A DNA stretch of 22,530 nucleotides from Candidatus Cryptobacteroides faecihippi (lineage in GTDB: Bacteria > Bacteroidota > Bacteroidia > Bacteroidales > UBA932). The notes beneath the pieces were generated by a model. That model searched no databases. It saw nothing but the letters and a program-made list of their open reading frames with translations, and was not told where the DNA came from. A program made the translations under genes and the position numbers. Below are positions 1 through 9,400 of the stretch, one piece after another. The stretch covers positions 1 to 22,530 of the forward strand of contig JAGHSC010000125.1 of assembly GCA_018066065.1 (NCBI GenBank). The letters are read 5' to 3'. Numbering within the stretch: position 1 is the stretch's first letter; each line of letters opens with the position of its first letter.

Positions 1-1
1 C

Positions 2-484
2 ATAGGGCCTTACACCCTTACGTCCGGAACAGCATCGCACAAGCTGAAGCTCCCGATGTACGTCGGAAGTGTCAGGGTCATGGTGATCGCAGCAAAGGAT
101 GCCACCTACGGATGCGAGGAGAAGACCGTCCCGGTCAAGTCACCTCTTATGGTGCTCCCTACCCTCCCGAGGACAATCTCCGAAGGTGAGAAGGTCACGA
201 TGCCGGTCAATGTCTTCGCACTTGAGAACGACGTCAGGGACGCGAAGGTCAGCATCAAGGTCGACGGTCCTCTGGCCATCACCGGCGATGACAAGTGCCA
301 GGTACACTTCGACAAGCCTGGAGACAGTGTCGTCAGGTTCGCACTGGAAGCCACCGGAAAGGGAACCGCGACGATCACCGTCAATGCTGAGGGCAACGGC
401 AACAAGGCCTATGACAGGATTGTGGTCGATGTGGAAGCTCCAAACCCTGCAGTCACATCCGTCAGCAAGGCCATGATGGCCTAG
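2..484 (+). CDS. alpha-2-macroglobulin fragment, part before the TAG (bait-region and A2M-domain segments)
   Basis: This piece is open from the left edge and ends at the TAG. It carries the beta-sandwich segment just before the thioester domain, including the family-typical stretch VKSPLMVLPTLPRTISEGEK followed by PVNVFALEN. In homologues this conserved strand pair belongs to the A2M domain that packs against the thioester domain. If translation really stops here, the product lacks the thioester domain and the C-terminal receptor-like domain and could not trap proteases covalently. The ATG at 56 is internal to the reading frame and is not a gene start. Confidence 0.65.
   Translation: MGPYTLTSGTASHKLKLPMYVGSVRVMVIAAKDATYGCEEKTVPVKSPLMVLPTLPRTISEGEKVTMPVNVFALENDVRDAKVSIKVDGPLAITGDDKCQVHFDKPGDSVVRFALEATGKGTATITVNAEGNGNKAYDRIVVDVEAPNPAVTSVSKAMMA
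482..484 (+). other. in-frame amber stop inside the alpha-2-macroglobulin gene
   Basis: The codon is TAG in the context ATG GCC TAG GGT GAA. A single C-to-T change from CAG (Gln) would produce it. TAG is a genuine terminator in this genome: the galM-like gene ends with TAG at 4207-4209, after which its frame runs into sequence antisense to pbpC. Confidence 0.85.
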
Positions 485-595
485 GGTGAAAGGAAGCACT
501 TCGGATTCAGTCCATTCAAGCAGGGAGAGGAAGACTGGGCAGAGCTCGAGATCTCCCGCTGCCCTTCATTCGACGCGAATGGTGTCTACTCATTC

Positions 596-1933
596 ATGAC
601 AGCCTATCCATACGGCTGCACGGAGCAGCTGGCTGCACAGGGAATCACTCTCCTGTCGATCGCTGACATGCTCCCGGAGAAGAAGAAAGAACAGGTCCAG
701 AAGATGATTCCGTCAATCATCCAGCAGGTCTGCCAGAGACAGAGGCCTGACGGAGGATTCGCACTGTGGCCGGAGAGTTCCGACACCCAGTCATGGGTGT
801 CATCGATGGTCGGCCAGTTCATGCTCATGGCATCCCAGGAAGGATTCAGTGTCAGCAAGGGAGTCCTCGCAAGCTGGTCACGCTACCAGAAGAAGCTTGT
901 CCAGGACTACCGCAATGCCGATTCCAGGTTCCTCTGGGACCTCGAGCAGGCCTACAGGCTCTACACGCTGGCTCTTGGCGGAGAGGCCGAGAGCGGTGCC
1001 ATGAACAGGCTCAAGGAAAGCCAGACACTGTCCCCACAGGCAGGATGGATGCTCGCGTCCACATATTCACTGACAGGAAAGAAAGCCGTGGCCCAGGAAA
1101 TGATCTCTGCACTCAAGAGCGATTTCACGGTCTACCAGGACAAGGACAGGACCTTCGGATCGCCTCTCAGGGACAAGGCCATGGCCCTTGCATCTCTCGT
1201 GCTTGCGGACGACATCACCGAAGCCATGTCTGTGGCCGGTGAAGTCTCGCACTCGCTCACCAGCGGGGCGTACACGACTCAGGAGGCCGCGTTCTCGACC
1301 TGCGCGATAAAGTCCCTGGCATCCAGGATCGGAGACGGAAACATCTCTGCGCAAGTCACATACGGTTCCGAGACCAAATCCGTGGAGAGCACAAAGGCAG
1401 CCGTCAGGATGGGCATTGACCCGGAAAGCGGAGGCGTCTACATCGAGAATACATCCGAGAACATCCTCTACACCCAGCTGACCGTTTCAAATGTACCTGC
1501 CGGGAACAGGAAGGTCGAGGCCCGCTCCAACGGGCTCGGCATCAAGGTCGTCTACACGGCAAACAACGGCAAGGTCATCGATCCGTCCGAGATTGCCCAG
1601 GGCACCGAATTCACTGCAACCATCACGGTCTCCAACACCAGTGCGGTCAAGGACTATGACAACTTGGCCCTCATGCAGAAGATTCCATCCGGATGGGAGA
1701 TCGTCAACGACAGGATCGGCTCTGACCACACATCCCTCGACAGCAGGGACATCAGGGACGACAGGAACATCTGGCACTTCAGCCTTCCAAAGGGGACAGG
1801 CAGGACATTCAAGGTCAGGCTGCACGCTGCCTACGAAGGAGAGTTCGTCCTCCCGGCAGTCAGATGCGAGGCAATGTATGACCCTCACATCTGTGCGAAC
1901 ACCGCTTCCGGAACCGCGAGGGTAACAAGATGA
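596..1933 (+). CDS. alpha-2-macroglobulin fragment, part after the TAG (thioester domain and C-terminal MG10-like domain)
   Basis: The frame is open from 485; 596 is merely the first ATG, only seven codons before the thioester, so independent initiation there is unlikely to give a folded protein. The thioester motif GCTEQ lies in YPYGCTEQ (Cys codon 617-619, Gln codon 626-628), the bacterial form of the CxEQ motif. It is followed by the alpha-toroid thioester domain (DGGFALWPES near 750-780). The last ~160 residues form the bacterial C-terminal domain, recognisable from YDNLALMQKIPSGWEI and the DIRDDR motif. All catalytically relevant features remain, which argues that the TAG is recent or an error. 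Confidence 0.65.
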   Translation: MTAYPYGCTEQLAAQGITLLSIADMLPEKKKEQVQKMIPSIIQQVCQRQRPDGGFALWPESSDTQSWVSSMVGQFMLMASQEGFSVSKGVLASWSRYQKKLVQDYRNADSRFLWDLEQAYRLYTLALGGEAESGAMNRLKESQTLSPQAGWMLASTYSLTGKKAVAQEMISALKSDFTVYQDKDRTFGSPLRDKAMALASLVLADDITEAMSVAGEVSHSLTSGAYTTQEAAFSTCAIKSLASRIGDGNISAQVTYGSETKSVESTKAAVRMGIDPESGGVYIENTSENILYTQLTVSNVPAGNRKVEARSNGLGIKVVYTANNGKVIDPSEIAQGTEFTATITVSNTSAVKDYDNLALMQKIPSGWEIVNDRIGSDHTSLDSRDIRDDRNIWHFSLPKGTGRTFKVRLHAAYEGEFVLPAVRCEAMYDPHICANTASGTARVTR

Positions 1934-4194
1934 CGCCACTCACCCGCAGGAGGTTGAAGACGTGGACATGCACGGCCGCGATCACCATGATGGTGGCGGC
2001 TTACATGTTCTGCCTGCCACGTGACATCTTCAGTGGGTCGGCATACTCCACTGTCGTGACTGACAGGAACGGAGAGCTTCTCGGAGCCAGGATCGCAGAC
2101 GACGGCCAGTGGCGTTTCCCACCATCCGACACTGTGCCACAGAAGTTCAGGGACGCAGTCATCGAGTTCGAGGACAGATGGTTTCCCTACCACTTCGGAG
2201 TGAATCCGGTGTCGATCGCAAGGGCTGCGGCCAGCAACATCAAGGCCGGGCACATCACCAGCGGAGGTAGTACGATCACAATGCAGGTGATCAGGATGTC
2301 GCGCAGGAAGGAAAGGACGATCAGGCAGAAGATTACGGAAGCAATCCTGGCGACAAGGCTCGAGCTGAGATGCTCAAAGAAGAAGATCCTTGCACTCTAC
2401 GCATCACACGCCCCATTCGGAGGCAACGTCGTCGGACTGGAAGCCGCAGCATGGAGGTACTTCGGAAGGCCTCCGGGAGAGCTTTCATGGGGAGAGGCTG
2501 CGACCCTGGCCGTACTTCCCAACGCTCCCTCAGGCATCCACCCGGGGAAAAACAGGGAGAAACTTCTTGAAAAGAGGAACAGGCTTCTTGAAAGGCTCTA
2601 CAGGAAGGGCCGGCTTGACTCCCTGGATCTCGCACTGGCGCTGGACGAGCCGCTTCCGATGGAGCCAGTCGCCCTGCCCCAGACGGCAAGGAGCATAACG
2701 GATGGCTTAAACAGGACTGCTCACGGTGAAAGAAGCAGGACCACGATTGACATCCACCTCCAGCGACAAGTGGAATCAACTGCAAATCAATGGAATGACG
2801 AGTTCTCAATGTCCGGGATCAAGGATCTTGCGATTGTTGTCGAGGATGTCAGGACAGGAGAAGTGCTGGCCTATGTCGGCAATGCGAACCAGGACATAAA
2901 GCGTCCAGGTTCGGATGTGGACATAGCAAGGTCTCCACGAAGCACAGGCAGCATCCTGAAGCCTCTGCTCTACTGTTCCCTGCTCCAGGAAGGAGAGATC
3001 CTGCCCGGGTCCCTGGTGCCGGACACACCGATCAACCTTTCCGGATTCGCGCCGCAGAACTACAACAGACAGTTCTCCGGCGCCGTACCCGCAGGCGAAG
3101 CCCTGGCCAGATCCCTCAACGTACCGGCTGTCCACATGCTCCGCAAGGAAGGAGTCCCGAAATTCCTGGACCTGCTGCGCAGGTGCGGCCTGACGACACT
3201 CGGAAGGAGTGCCTCTGAATATGGACTCTCACTCATCCTTGGTGGCGGTGAGGGAAGCTTGAAGGATGTGACGGACGTCTATGCAAGGATGTCGGCATCC
3301 TACCAATGCACAGATGCCAGGGAATTCAAGGAAAAGGGCTGGCTGCACGGCTTCCCACTGACGGACAAGTGCGCACTCTGGTGGACATTCGATGCTCTCA
3401 AGGAGGTGAACCGTCCGGACGAGATCGACTGGCATCTGATAGGATCGGTCAGGAAGGTGGCATGGAAGACCGGAACCAGCTACGGCTACAGGGATGCCTG
3501 GGCAGTCGGCGTCACTGCCGACTATGCCGTGGGTGTCTGGGTCGGAAACGCCCAGGGGCAGGGAGTCCCGGGTCTCACCGGTGCAAGGACTGCAGGCCCT
3601 GTCATGTTCGACATCTTCAACCTGCTGCCGGCCAGGGAAAGGACGGATGCCTACTCAAAGGATGGGTGGTTCCTGGAGCCTGCACCATCTGACGGCATCA
3701 GCCTGGAGGTCTGCCACGAGTCCGGCTGCCTCATGGGAGCCAGCTGCGAGCATGCCGACACACTCCTGCTGCCGGCCAAGGCATTGAAAAGCGAAGCCTG
3801 CCCTTACCACAGGACCATCGAGGGGACCAGAACCTTCATGCTTCCGCCATCGATGGAATGGTACTACCGCCAACACCATCCTGAGTACTCCCCTTACATC
3901 CCGAAGGACAGGAGCGAGCTGGAGCAGATGGCATTCATCTACCCGGAGAATGGAGCCGAGATCTACATCCCGAGGCAGCTGGACGGCTCGATCGCAGGAG
4001 TCACGTTCAACCTGGCGCACAGGACACCCGGCGAGGATGTCTTCTGGCATCTGGACAATGAATATGTGGGCCAGACACGATTCATCCACCAGATGCGCCT
4101 GACACCTGCCGCAGGCAGGCACACGGTCACAGTGGTGGATGGATCCGGAAACTCGCTCTCCGTCGTGTTCACGATTGCGGAGAACAGGATATGA
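1930..4194 (+). CDS. pbpC: penicillin-binding protein 1C (bifunctional peptidoglycan glycosyltransferase/transpeptidase)
   Basis: This class A PBP polymerises lipid II and cross-links peptides in the periplasm. The 754-aa protein has an N-terminal membrane anchor (about residues 12-30). The GT51 glycosyltransferase domain (about 60-225) has catalytic Glu81 in EDRWF and the GGSTITMQ motif at 112-119. The transpeptidase domain (about 295-570) has SxxK with Ser341 and Lys344, SLN at 395-397 and KTGTS at 513-517. A four-cysteine stretch (Cys595, 600, 606, 624) precedes the C-terminal PBP1C-specific domain (about 665-750). Its ATG overlaps the macroglobulin stop as ATGA, so it is probably translationally coupled. 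The upstream amber may therefore reduce its expression by polarity. It converges on the galM-like gene 12 bp away, with no visible terminator between them. Confidence 0.95.
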   Translation: MTPLTRRRLKTWTCTAAITMMVAAYMFCLPRDIFSGSAYSTVVTDRNGELLGARIADDGQWRFPPSDTVPQKFRDAVIEFEDRWFPYHFGVNPVSIARAAASNIKAGHITSGGSTITMQVIRMSRRKERTIRQKITEAILATRLELRCSKKKILALYASHAPFGGNVVGLEAAAWRYFGRPPGELSWGEAATLAVLPNAPSGIHPGKNREKLLEKRNRLLERLYRKGRLDSLDLALALDEPLPMEPVALPQTARSITDGLNRTAHGERSRTTIDIHLQRQVESTANQWNDEFSMSGIKDLAIVVEDVRTGEVLAYVGNANQDIKRPGSDVDIARSPRSTGSILKPLLYCSLLQEGEILPGSLVPDTPINLSGFAPQNYNRQFSGAVPAGEALARSLNVPAVHMLRKEGVPKFLDLLRRCGLTTLGRSASEYGLSLILGGGEGSLKDVTDVYARMSASYQCTDAREFKEKGWLHGFPLTDKCALWWTFDALKEVNRPDEIDWHLIGSVRKVAWKTGTSYGYRDAWAVGVTADYAVGVWVGNAQGQGVPGLTGARTAGPVMFDIFNLLPARERTDAYSKDGWFLEPAPSDGISLEVCHESGCLMGASCEHADTLLLPAKALKSEACPYHRTIEGTRTFMLPPSMEWYYRQHHPEYSPYIPKDRSELEQMAFIYPENGAEIYIPRQLDGSIAGVTFNLAHRTPGEDVFWHLDNEYVGQTRFIHQMRLTPAAGRHTVTVVDGSGNSLSVVFTIAENRI

Positions 4195-4206
4195 TGCTGT
4201 CAGAGA

Positions 4207-5361
4207 CTACTCCCCGTCCTTCACGCTGAATCTGTAGATGCAGACATGGGTGTAGGTCTCACCCGGGTTCGGGAGGATTGAAGGGAAAGCCGGCTGGTTA
4301 GGGCTGTCCGGGAAGTGCTGGGTCTCGAGAGCGATGGAGCTTCTGAAATCCATGGTCTTTCCGCTGACACCGACACCGACTCCCTTGAAGAAGTTGCCGC
4401 TGTAGAACTGGATGCCAGGCTGGTCGGTGAGGACCTCGAGGAATCTGCCTGACTCCTTCTCCCAGACCGTGCAGGCCAGCTCGACGCCATCGGCAGTCTG
4501 CCTGTCGAGAACCCAGTTGTGGTCGTAGCCACGGGCATTTGCAATCTGCTGGTTGTCAGGAGTGTCAATCCTTTCGCCAAGGCTGTGAGGCTCTCTGAAG
4601 TCAAACGGAGTGCCTTCCACGCTCTCATTCTGCCCGAGCGGGATGCTGAGCTCGTCGATAGGAGTGTAGGCGCTGGCATTGATCGTCATCACATAGTCAA
4701 GGACATCACCGTTGCCCTCTCCCTTGAGATTGAAGAAAGAGTGGTGAGAGATGTTGACAGGAGTGGTCTTGTCCGTGGTTGCCTTGTACTCGACCTTGAA
4801 CTCATTGTCCTCGGTGAGGGAGTAGGTCATCGTGATGTCAAGGTTTCCAGGATAGCCCTCGAAACCATCAGGGCGAAGGTAGTGAAGGACAAGCTTGTCC
4901 TCCGCAGACTCGACGACCTCCCATGCAATGTTGTCAAGGCCAAAGAGTCCTCCATGAAGGGTGTTGACATCATTGTCGTTGTTCGGGACATTGTAGACAA
5001 CGCCGTCGATGGTGAAAGATGCACCTCCGATCCTGTTTGCCACCGGGCCAACGCAGGCTCCAAGGAAGCGCTCACCTTCCGGTGTCACATATTCAGAGAT
5101 GGTCCTGCGGCCGACGACGATGTCAGCCATCTCGCCGTTCCTGTCCGGAGCGAAGAGGGTGACAACCCTTCCTCCGAAGTTGGTTGCCTGCATGACAAGG
5201 TCTCCTGCCTTGAGCGTGTAGAGGCTCACAGGGCAGTCATTGATGGTTGTTTCGAAATCTGATGCAGGAAGAAGATCGATGCTGGCGGTCTCGGCATTCC
5301 TGCAGCCTGCAGCCATCATGAGGACGGCTGAAATGAGTATTGCTGCTTTTTTCATGGACAT
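4207..5361 (-). CDS. galM: aldose 1-epimerase (mutarotase), exported, probable lipoprotein
   Basis: The enzyme interconverts alpha and beta anomers of galactose and related aldoses. The start at 5361 (MSMKK; 5355 is equally plausible) gives about 384 aa beginning with a signal peptide, KKAAILISAVLMMAAGC, that ends in a lipobox-like sequence, so the product probably works in the periplasm or at the outer membrane. The longer frame back to 5421 would bury this signal and overlap the divergent gene. Family landmarks are present: NISHHSFFNL with the catalytic His region, GYDHNW, QPGIQFYSGN, and the late ALETQHFPDSPN carrying the catalytic Glu. It stands alone, with no sugar transporter or glycosidase beside it, so its sugar cannot be named. 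It is transcribed from the palindromic divergent promoter at 5377-5398. Confidence 0.9.
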   Translation of the reverse strand: MSMKKAAILISAVLMMAAGCRNAETASIDLLPASDFETTINDCPVSLYTLKAGDLVMQATNFGGRVVTLFAPDRNGEMADIVVGRRTISEYVTPEGERFLGACVGPVANRIGGASFTIDGVVYNVPNNDNDVNTLHGGLFGLDNIAWEVVESAEDKLVLHYLRPDGFEGYPGNLDITMTYSLTEDNEFKVEYKATTDKTTPVNISHHSFFNLKGEGNGDVLDYVMTINASAYTPIDELSIPLGQNESVEGTPFDFREPHSLGERIDTPDNQQIANARGYDHNWVLDRQTADGVELACTVWEKESGRFLEVLTDQPGIQFYSGNFFKGVGVGVSGKTMDFRSSIALETQHFPDSPNQPAFPSILPNPGETYTHVCIYRFSVKDGE

Positions 5362-5376
5362 TGATTGTTGAATCAG

Positions 5377-5398
5377 TGCAAATATAGGTATATTTGCA
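5377..5398. promoter_or_regulatory. 22-bp palindrome containing two opposed Bacteroidetes -7 boxes
   Basis: The arms TGCAAATATA and TATATTTGCA are perfectly complementary around a central GG. The right arm holds TATATTTG on the plus strand (5389-5396) and the left arm holds the same TATATTTG on the minus strand (5386-5379). Both match the Bacteroidetes -7 consensus TAnnTTTG. The promoters thus serve the M48 gene (ATG 5421) and the galM-like gene (ATG 5361) back to back. The plus-strand -33 TTG at 5368-5370 sits 18 bp upstream. The minus-strand TTG at 5411-5409 is 22 bp from its box and is a weaker match. Leaders would be about 10-20 nt. Confidence 0.7.
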
Positions 5399-5420
5399 GA
5401 AACGAAACCAATCAAACTCA

Positions 5421-6224
5421 ATGAATATGAAACGTATCCTCATCGCAATTGCAGCAGCAGTGCTCTGTACATCATGCGGAATGCAGCTCGATTCCAACTA
5501 CCTGATGTCAGGTGGACAGAAGGTTGCACAGGCAGCTTCCCTCACTGATGCCGAGATCCAGCAGTATGTTGCACAGTACATCAAGCAGCTTGACGCTGAA
5601 AGCACCATCCTTCCTGAGACAGACAAGTATGTCCAGAGAGTGCGCAAGATGACCAAGGGACTCACTGAGGTCGACGGGACACCTCTCAACTTCCAGGTCT
5701 ACAAGACCAACGATGTCAACGCATTCGCCTGCGCAGACGGAAGCGTCAGGATCTACTCCGGCCTTCTCGACGTCATGACCGACGAAGAGGCACTCGGTGT
5801 CATCGGACATGAGATCGGCCACGTAGCAATGAGACATTCAAGGAAGCAGTTCCAGCGCGCCCTCATGACTTCCGCACTCAGGGATGCAATGATCTCTACA
5901 GGTGGAAAGGTCGCTGTCCTCAGCGCATCACAGCTCGGCGACATCGGAGAGGTCCTCATGAGCAAGAAGTTCTCCAGGAAGCAGGAGTTCGAGGCTGACG
6001 ATTTCGGCTACGCATTCCTCAAGGCTGCCGGCAAGAACCCATGGGCAATGGCAATGGCATTCGAGGAACTCGAGAAGCTTTCCGCAGGTGCAACCGCAGC
6101 GGGCACCCAGGCTGCTGCAAGCAAGATCAACAATGCATTCTCGGATCACCCTGCAACACAGGACAGGATCGCCAGGATGGCAGAAAGAGCCACAGCCGAC
6201 GGTTTCAAGCGCCCTGCAAAATAA
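5421..6224 (+). CDS. M48-family zinc metalloprotease, probable lipoprotein (LoiP/YggG-like)
   Basis: A 267-aa periplasmic metalloprotease of the M48 family, whose members degrade misfolded envelope proteins. The start MNMKR at 5421 places a signal peptide at the N-terminus, with cysteines at 16 and 19 (LCTSCG) as the probable lipidation site. The zinc motif HEIGH supplies His130 and His134, and the ExxxD motif in RKQEFEADDFG supplies the third ligand Glu189 and Asp193. The C-terminal motif SDHPATQDRI (241-250) is also typical. Length agrees with LoiP-type proteins, which lack the extra membrane helices of HtpX. It is a single-gene unit: divergent promoter upstream and a strong terminator 20 bp downstream. 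Confidence 0.92.
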   Translation: MNMKRILIAIAAAVLCTSCGMQLDSNYLMSGGQKVAQAASLTDAEIQQYVAQYIKQLDAESTILPETDKYVQRVRKMTKGLTEVDGTPLNFQVYKTNDVNAFACADGSVRIYSGLLDVMTDEEALGVIGHEIGHVAMRHSRKQFQRALMTSALRDAMISTGGKVAVLSASQLGDIGEVLMSKKFSRKQEFEADDFGYAFLKAAGKNPWAMAMAFEELEKLSAGATAAGTQAAASKINNAFSDHPATQDRIARMAERATADGFKRPAK

Positions 6225-6244
6225 GCGGATCGGCAGATACAAAA

Positions 6245-6279
6245 AAGAAGAGGATGACTTTTGAAGTCATCCTCTTTTT
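6245..6279. terminator. bidirectional intrinsic terminator between the M48 gene and tRNA-Val
   Basis: The hairpin has perfect 10-bp arms AGGATGACTT (6251-6260) and AAGTCATCCT (6264-6273) with loop TTG. Further A-T/G-C pairs extend it to about 6245-6279. It is flanked by an A-run on the left and CTTTTT on the right, so it can end M48 transcripts rightwards and tRNA-Val transcripts leftwards. Confidence 0.85.
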
Positions 6280-6282
6280 GTG

Positions 6283-6357
6283 TGGGAGCTGAGGGATTCG
6301 AACCCCCGACCCTCTGCTTGTAAGGCAGACGCTCTGAACCAACTGAGCTAAGCTCCC
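6283..6357 (-). tRNA. tRNA-Val (anticodon UAC)
   Basis: The reverse complement folds into a complete cloverleaf. The acceptor stem is GGGAGCT/AGCTCCC with discriminator A. The D-arm is GCTC...GAGC. The anticodon stem TCTGC/GCAGA encloses the loop CTTACAA, giving anticodon TAC. The T-arm GGGGG/CCCTC encloses TTCGAAT. The CCA end is not encoded. A promoter lies just upstream and the terminator directly downstream, so it is its own transcription unit. No integrase or att-like duplication is visible beside it. Confidence 0.97.
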
Positions 6358-6374
6358 GAGCGATTTTGCGGATG

Positions 6375-6404
6375 CAAAGATACTGCTCTTTTTTGATTCT
6401 CCAA
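6375..6404 (-). promoter_or_regulatory. promoter of tRNA-Val
   Basis: On the minus strand TTG (6404-6402) is followed after 19 bp by TATCTTTG (6382-6375), matching the Bacteroidetes -33/-7 pattern. The predicted start falls about 8-10 nt before the tRNA 5' end at 6357. The -33 lies in the A-rich stretch just after the stop codon of the large macroglobulin gene. Confidence 0.7.
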
Positions 6405-6415
6405 AAAAAAGTTGA

Positions 6416-9400
6416 TTATTTTTTATCAAAATCAGTTTTCACCACGCCTCCGAACCCATCATTGGCCCTGTAATGAGGCGCGTAGAGCGACTCGATCGTG
6501 ACCACAGGGGCGGTAAACGCACCCTCCTGTGTAACGTAGAACGCTTCAGACACGGTGGTGTTCTCCTCAGGATAGACATCGAAGTAATACTCCGTGACAG
6601 AGGACTTTACATTCCTGTACCCCTGAGGTGTCAGTGCCCAGACACCAGAGACCCTCAAAGGAGAGAGCCACCATCCATAGCAGCCTGAAAGCTGGTCGAC
6701 TGGCCTGAAAGCGGCCTCGCGCGGAGCGACAAGCTTCACGAAGCTTCTGTTCTCCTGATTCCAGATCCTGTACTCTGCGACAACCTTGTCCCCAACGTGA
6801 AGGACGGTGCCAGGCTTGATCTCCTCACGGGACAGCTTTCCATCACCGGCAGCGATCTCCCTGAAGAAATGGCGCTCGACAGTGAATCCGTTGCCGGCAG
6901 CCGCTATCTCGGAAACCGGCTTCCGGTAAGTCTTGGTCAAGGTGATGACCTTTGTCTCCAGGACAGAGTCCGGACCGGAAAGGACCGCTCCGATTGCGTC
7001 CACGAATGCAGGGTCATCTCCCCACTTCTGGGTTTCCTTCTGCAGCATGAGCCAGATGCGGATGCCATCTGCAAGCTTCGCAGGTGATGAGACTGAAGGA
7101 TCGGAGGCTGCTGCCTCGACCACATATTCATTGCAGAGGAGGTCACACAGAAGCGAATGGGCATAGAGTTCGCTCTCGAGGAGACCGCGCCAAGGCATCA
7201 CCGCATTCGGGTAGTACCAGCCGCCATCCACATGCTCCACTGAATATTCAATCAGGGAGAGGGCGTCCGCACCGAGGGAGTTCTTCATCCTTGAGGAGGC
7301 ATTGAGCTTGACGCCCCACGCGGAAGCAAGGGCGATGCCCTCAGGTGAAGAGACGAGATTGATCAAAGTCTTGATCCTGCGGGCCTTCTCGAGGATCATT
7401 CCGTTCAGGCCGCGTCCATCCTTGGCCGACGGTACCAGATAGTCGGACGCAAGTTCCTTGAATTCCTTGAAGTTCTTCTTGAACTCAGCCTTCTGTCCAG
7501 CGGTCTCGCGGACGACATCGAATGCGACCTCTGGGTAGAGCGAGCGGACATGCATGTACTGCGCATCGGAGAGCCAGCCGCACCATGAAGGAGCACCCGA
7601 GTGGAGGAAGTGGACTCTGTCAAGGTAGGTAACCGAATGAGCCGGATCGAATTCCTCGACTCCTAGGCCAAGGCGTTCAAGGCGAGAGAAACGTTCGAGG
7701 ACGACTGCCGTGATGGAGGCTGAGGAGTTCATCCCCTCGAACCAGCCGAAGCCACCGTCTGCGCACCTGCAGGCCATGATCCTGGAGAATAGTTCTCTGT
7801 CGGAAGTCTTCACCTCGAAGTCTGCGCCGAGACTGGCAGCGACCTTCCTGACATAGAGAGCCTCGCTCAGGCTCAGTACATCCTTTCCTGAAGGTTCGAC
7901 CTTCGAAGGCAGGGCATCGATGACCATCCTGCGGATGTCCCTTTCCGAATACTCTGCACCGCTGTGGGTGGTACCCGTGAACTCAGACTGGATCCGGCGG
8001 AGAAGCGCAGTCTTGTCCATGCCGGAAAGAAGCACGGCAGAGTGTGCCTCGGTCAGCGTCTGCTCGGCAGGAAGCACAGGGACAGTGACGAACATTGCAT
8101 CGGAGAAAGTCTTTGCCTTGTCGGAGAAGGAAACCATAAGGCCGATCTCCTCATGATTCTTAGGATTGACTTCGAATGAGACTGGTACAGAGCCATTTGC
8201 AGGAACCGTCACCTTCATGGACGATGTCGCATAAGGCTTTGCGCCCTCATGCTCGGCAGAAGGGTAGGCGCGAAGCGCAACGGTGCCGACGACAGGCAGC
8301 CCGGAAGTGTTGGAGACAGTGGCATGGAGGACCAGGCGGTCCCCGGAATGGATGTACTTTGGTTCGGATACTGTCACCTTCACAGGAATTGTGACGACGA
8401 ATTCATCGCGGACGAGGGCATCCCTCATGGTCTTGTCATGGGCATAGACCTGTACGACAAAGGTTGAAAGCTTGTCTGCGACATCGAAGGCGAAGCTGAC
8501 CTTGCCGTCAGCATCCGGATGGAGGAATGGCTCGAATGCCAACGATGTAGAAAAATCGGAGCGTACCGCTGCATCCGGAACGGCATCAGCAGATTCGTCA
8601 CTCTGGATCGAGTATCTTGGTTCTTCGACAGGAGCGGCCATCGGGGCTGACTCCGCATAGTCCATGACTTCAACATCGTACATGTCGTTCAGAGTGAGGT
8701 TGGCACGTGTTGCAGCCTTGTATTTTCTGGAAGGGATTGCCTTTCCAACAACATTCTTCGATTCCAGGGAGCCAATGTAATCGGTGGTACCGCCACAGAC
8801 AGAGAAGATGCCGGTGAAGGCCACGCTTCGCTCCGGATTCACGGCACGCGCCCACGCATTCGAGGATATTCTTTCACTGCTCTTGTCAAACACGGCGGCG
8901 ACGAGCTCGCACCCTGCCTCGGATTCAAGGTCAACCTCGAAGCGGGATCCCGGAAGTGCCTTTTCGGCAAGACGGGAGAACGAAAGTTTCATCGGGATCT
9001 GCGGCTTCTCGCGAAGGAATGTCTTGGAATAGCGGTAATCCATGCCGTTCCTGAAATAGAACACGCTCAGGTACAGGCCATCCGGATACGACTCGGCATA
9101 GTTGAAATGCAGTTCCTCAAGAGAGCCCTTCTCCCCGGCCTTCCCATCAAGATGGACGAGGCGTTTCTCAAGAAGCTGACGCCTGTCGCCGAAGAGTTCG
9201 ACGACCATCCAGACCGGGCCGGAGCCTGCTCCTGCCTGGAGGATGATGTCCTCCCCAGTCTTCAGATGCCCGTCGGCACACGGGCCGACAAGCTTGAACA
9301 CATTCTCATACGGAGCATCCAGGACGGTTGCGGAATCATCGAGGCGCAGGATGTCGATGGCATGGGTGGCCGTCACTTCCCTTCCATTCTGGCTTGACAG

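Larger units (their letters stand above)
1..1933 (+). pseudogene. alpha-2-macroglobulin family protein, 5'-truncated by the window and interrupted by an in-frame TAG
   Basis: One reading frame (codons beginning at position 2) encodes the C-terminal part of a bacterial alpha-2-macroglobulin, a periplasmic protease trap that binds attacking proteases through a reactive thioester. The frame is open to the left edge, so the N-terminal domains lie outside the window. The only break is TAG at 482-484; homologous sequence continues in the same frame on both sides, with no indel. If the codon were CAG (Gln) the protein would run through to 1933. It overlaps pbpC by ATGA, the usual alpha-2-macroglobulin/PBP1C arrangement. 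The lesion could be a true nonsense mutation, a strain polymorphism or a sequencing error; the sequence alone cannot decide. Family assignment is secure, pseudogene status less so. Confidence 0.8.

Noticed and set aside
482..484. TAG read as an amino acid by recoding (phage-type amber reassignment or pyrrolysine)
   Set aside because: TAG ends the galM-like gene normally, there are no phage genes, and pyrrolysine systems are not expected in Bacteroidales.
1265..1300. One blank entry in the findings list at these coordinates
   Set aside because: It marks no observation; this stretch is ordinary coding sequence of the macroglobulin thioester domain and should be ignored.
4519..5262. 247-codon plus-strand frame opposite the galM-like gene
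   Set aside because: Antisense to conserved mutarotase motifs and without signal, domain or promoter.
6283..6357. tRNA-Val as an integration site
   Set aside because: No integrase and no repeat of the tRNA 3' end was seen nearby; it is flanked by its own promoter and terminator.
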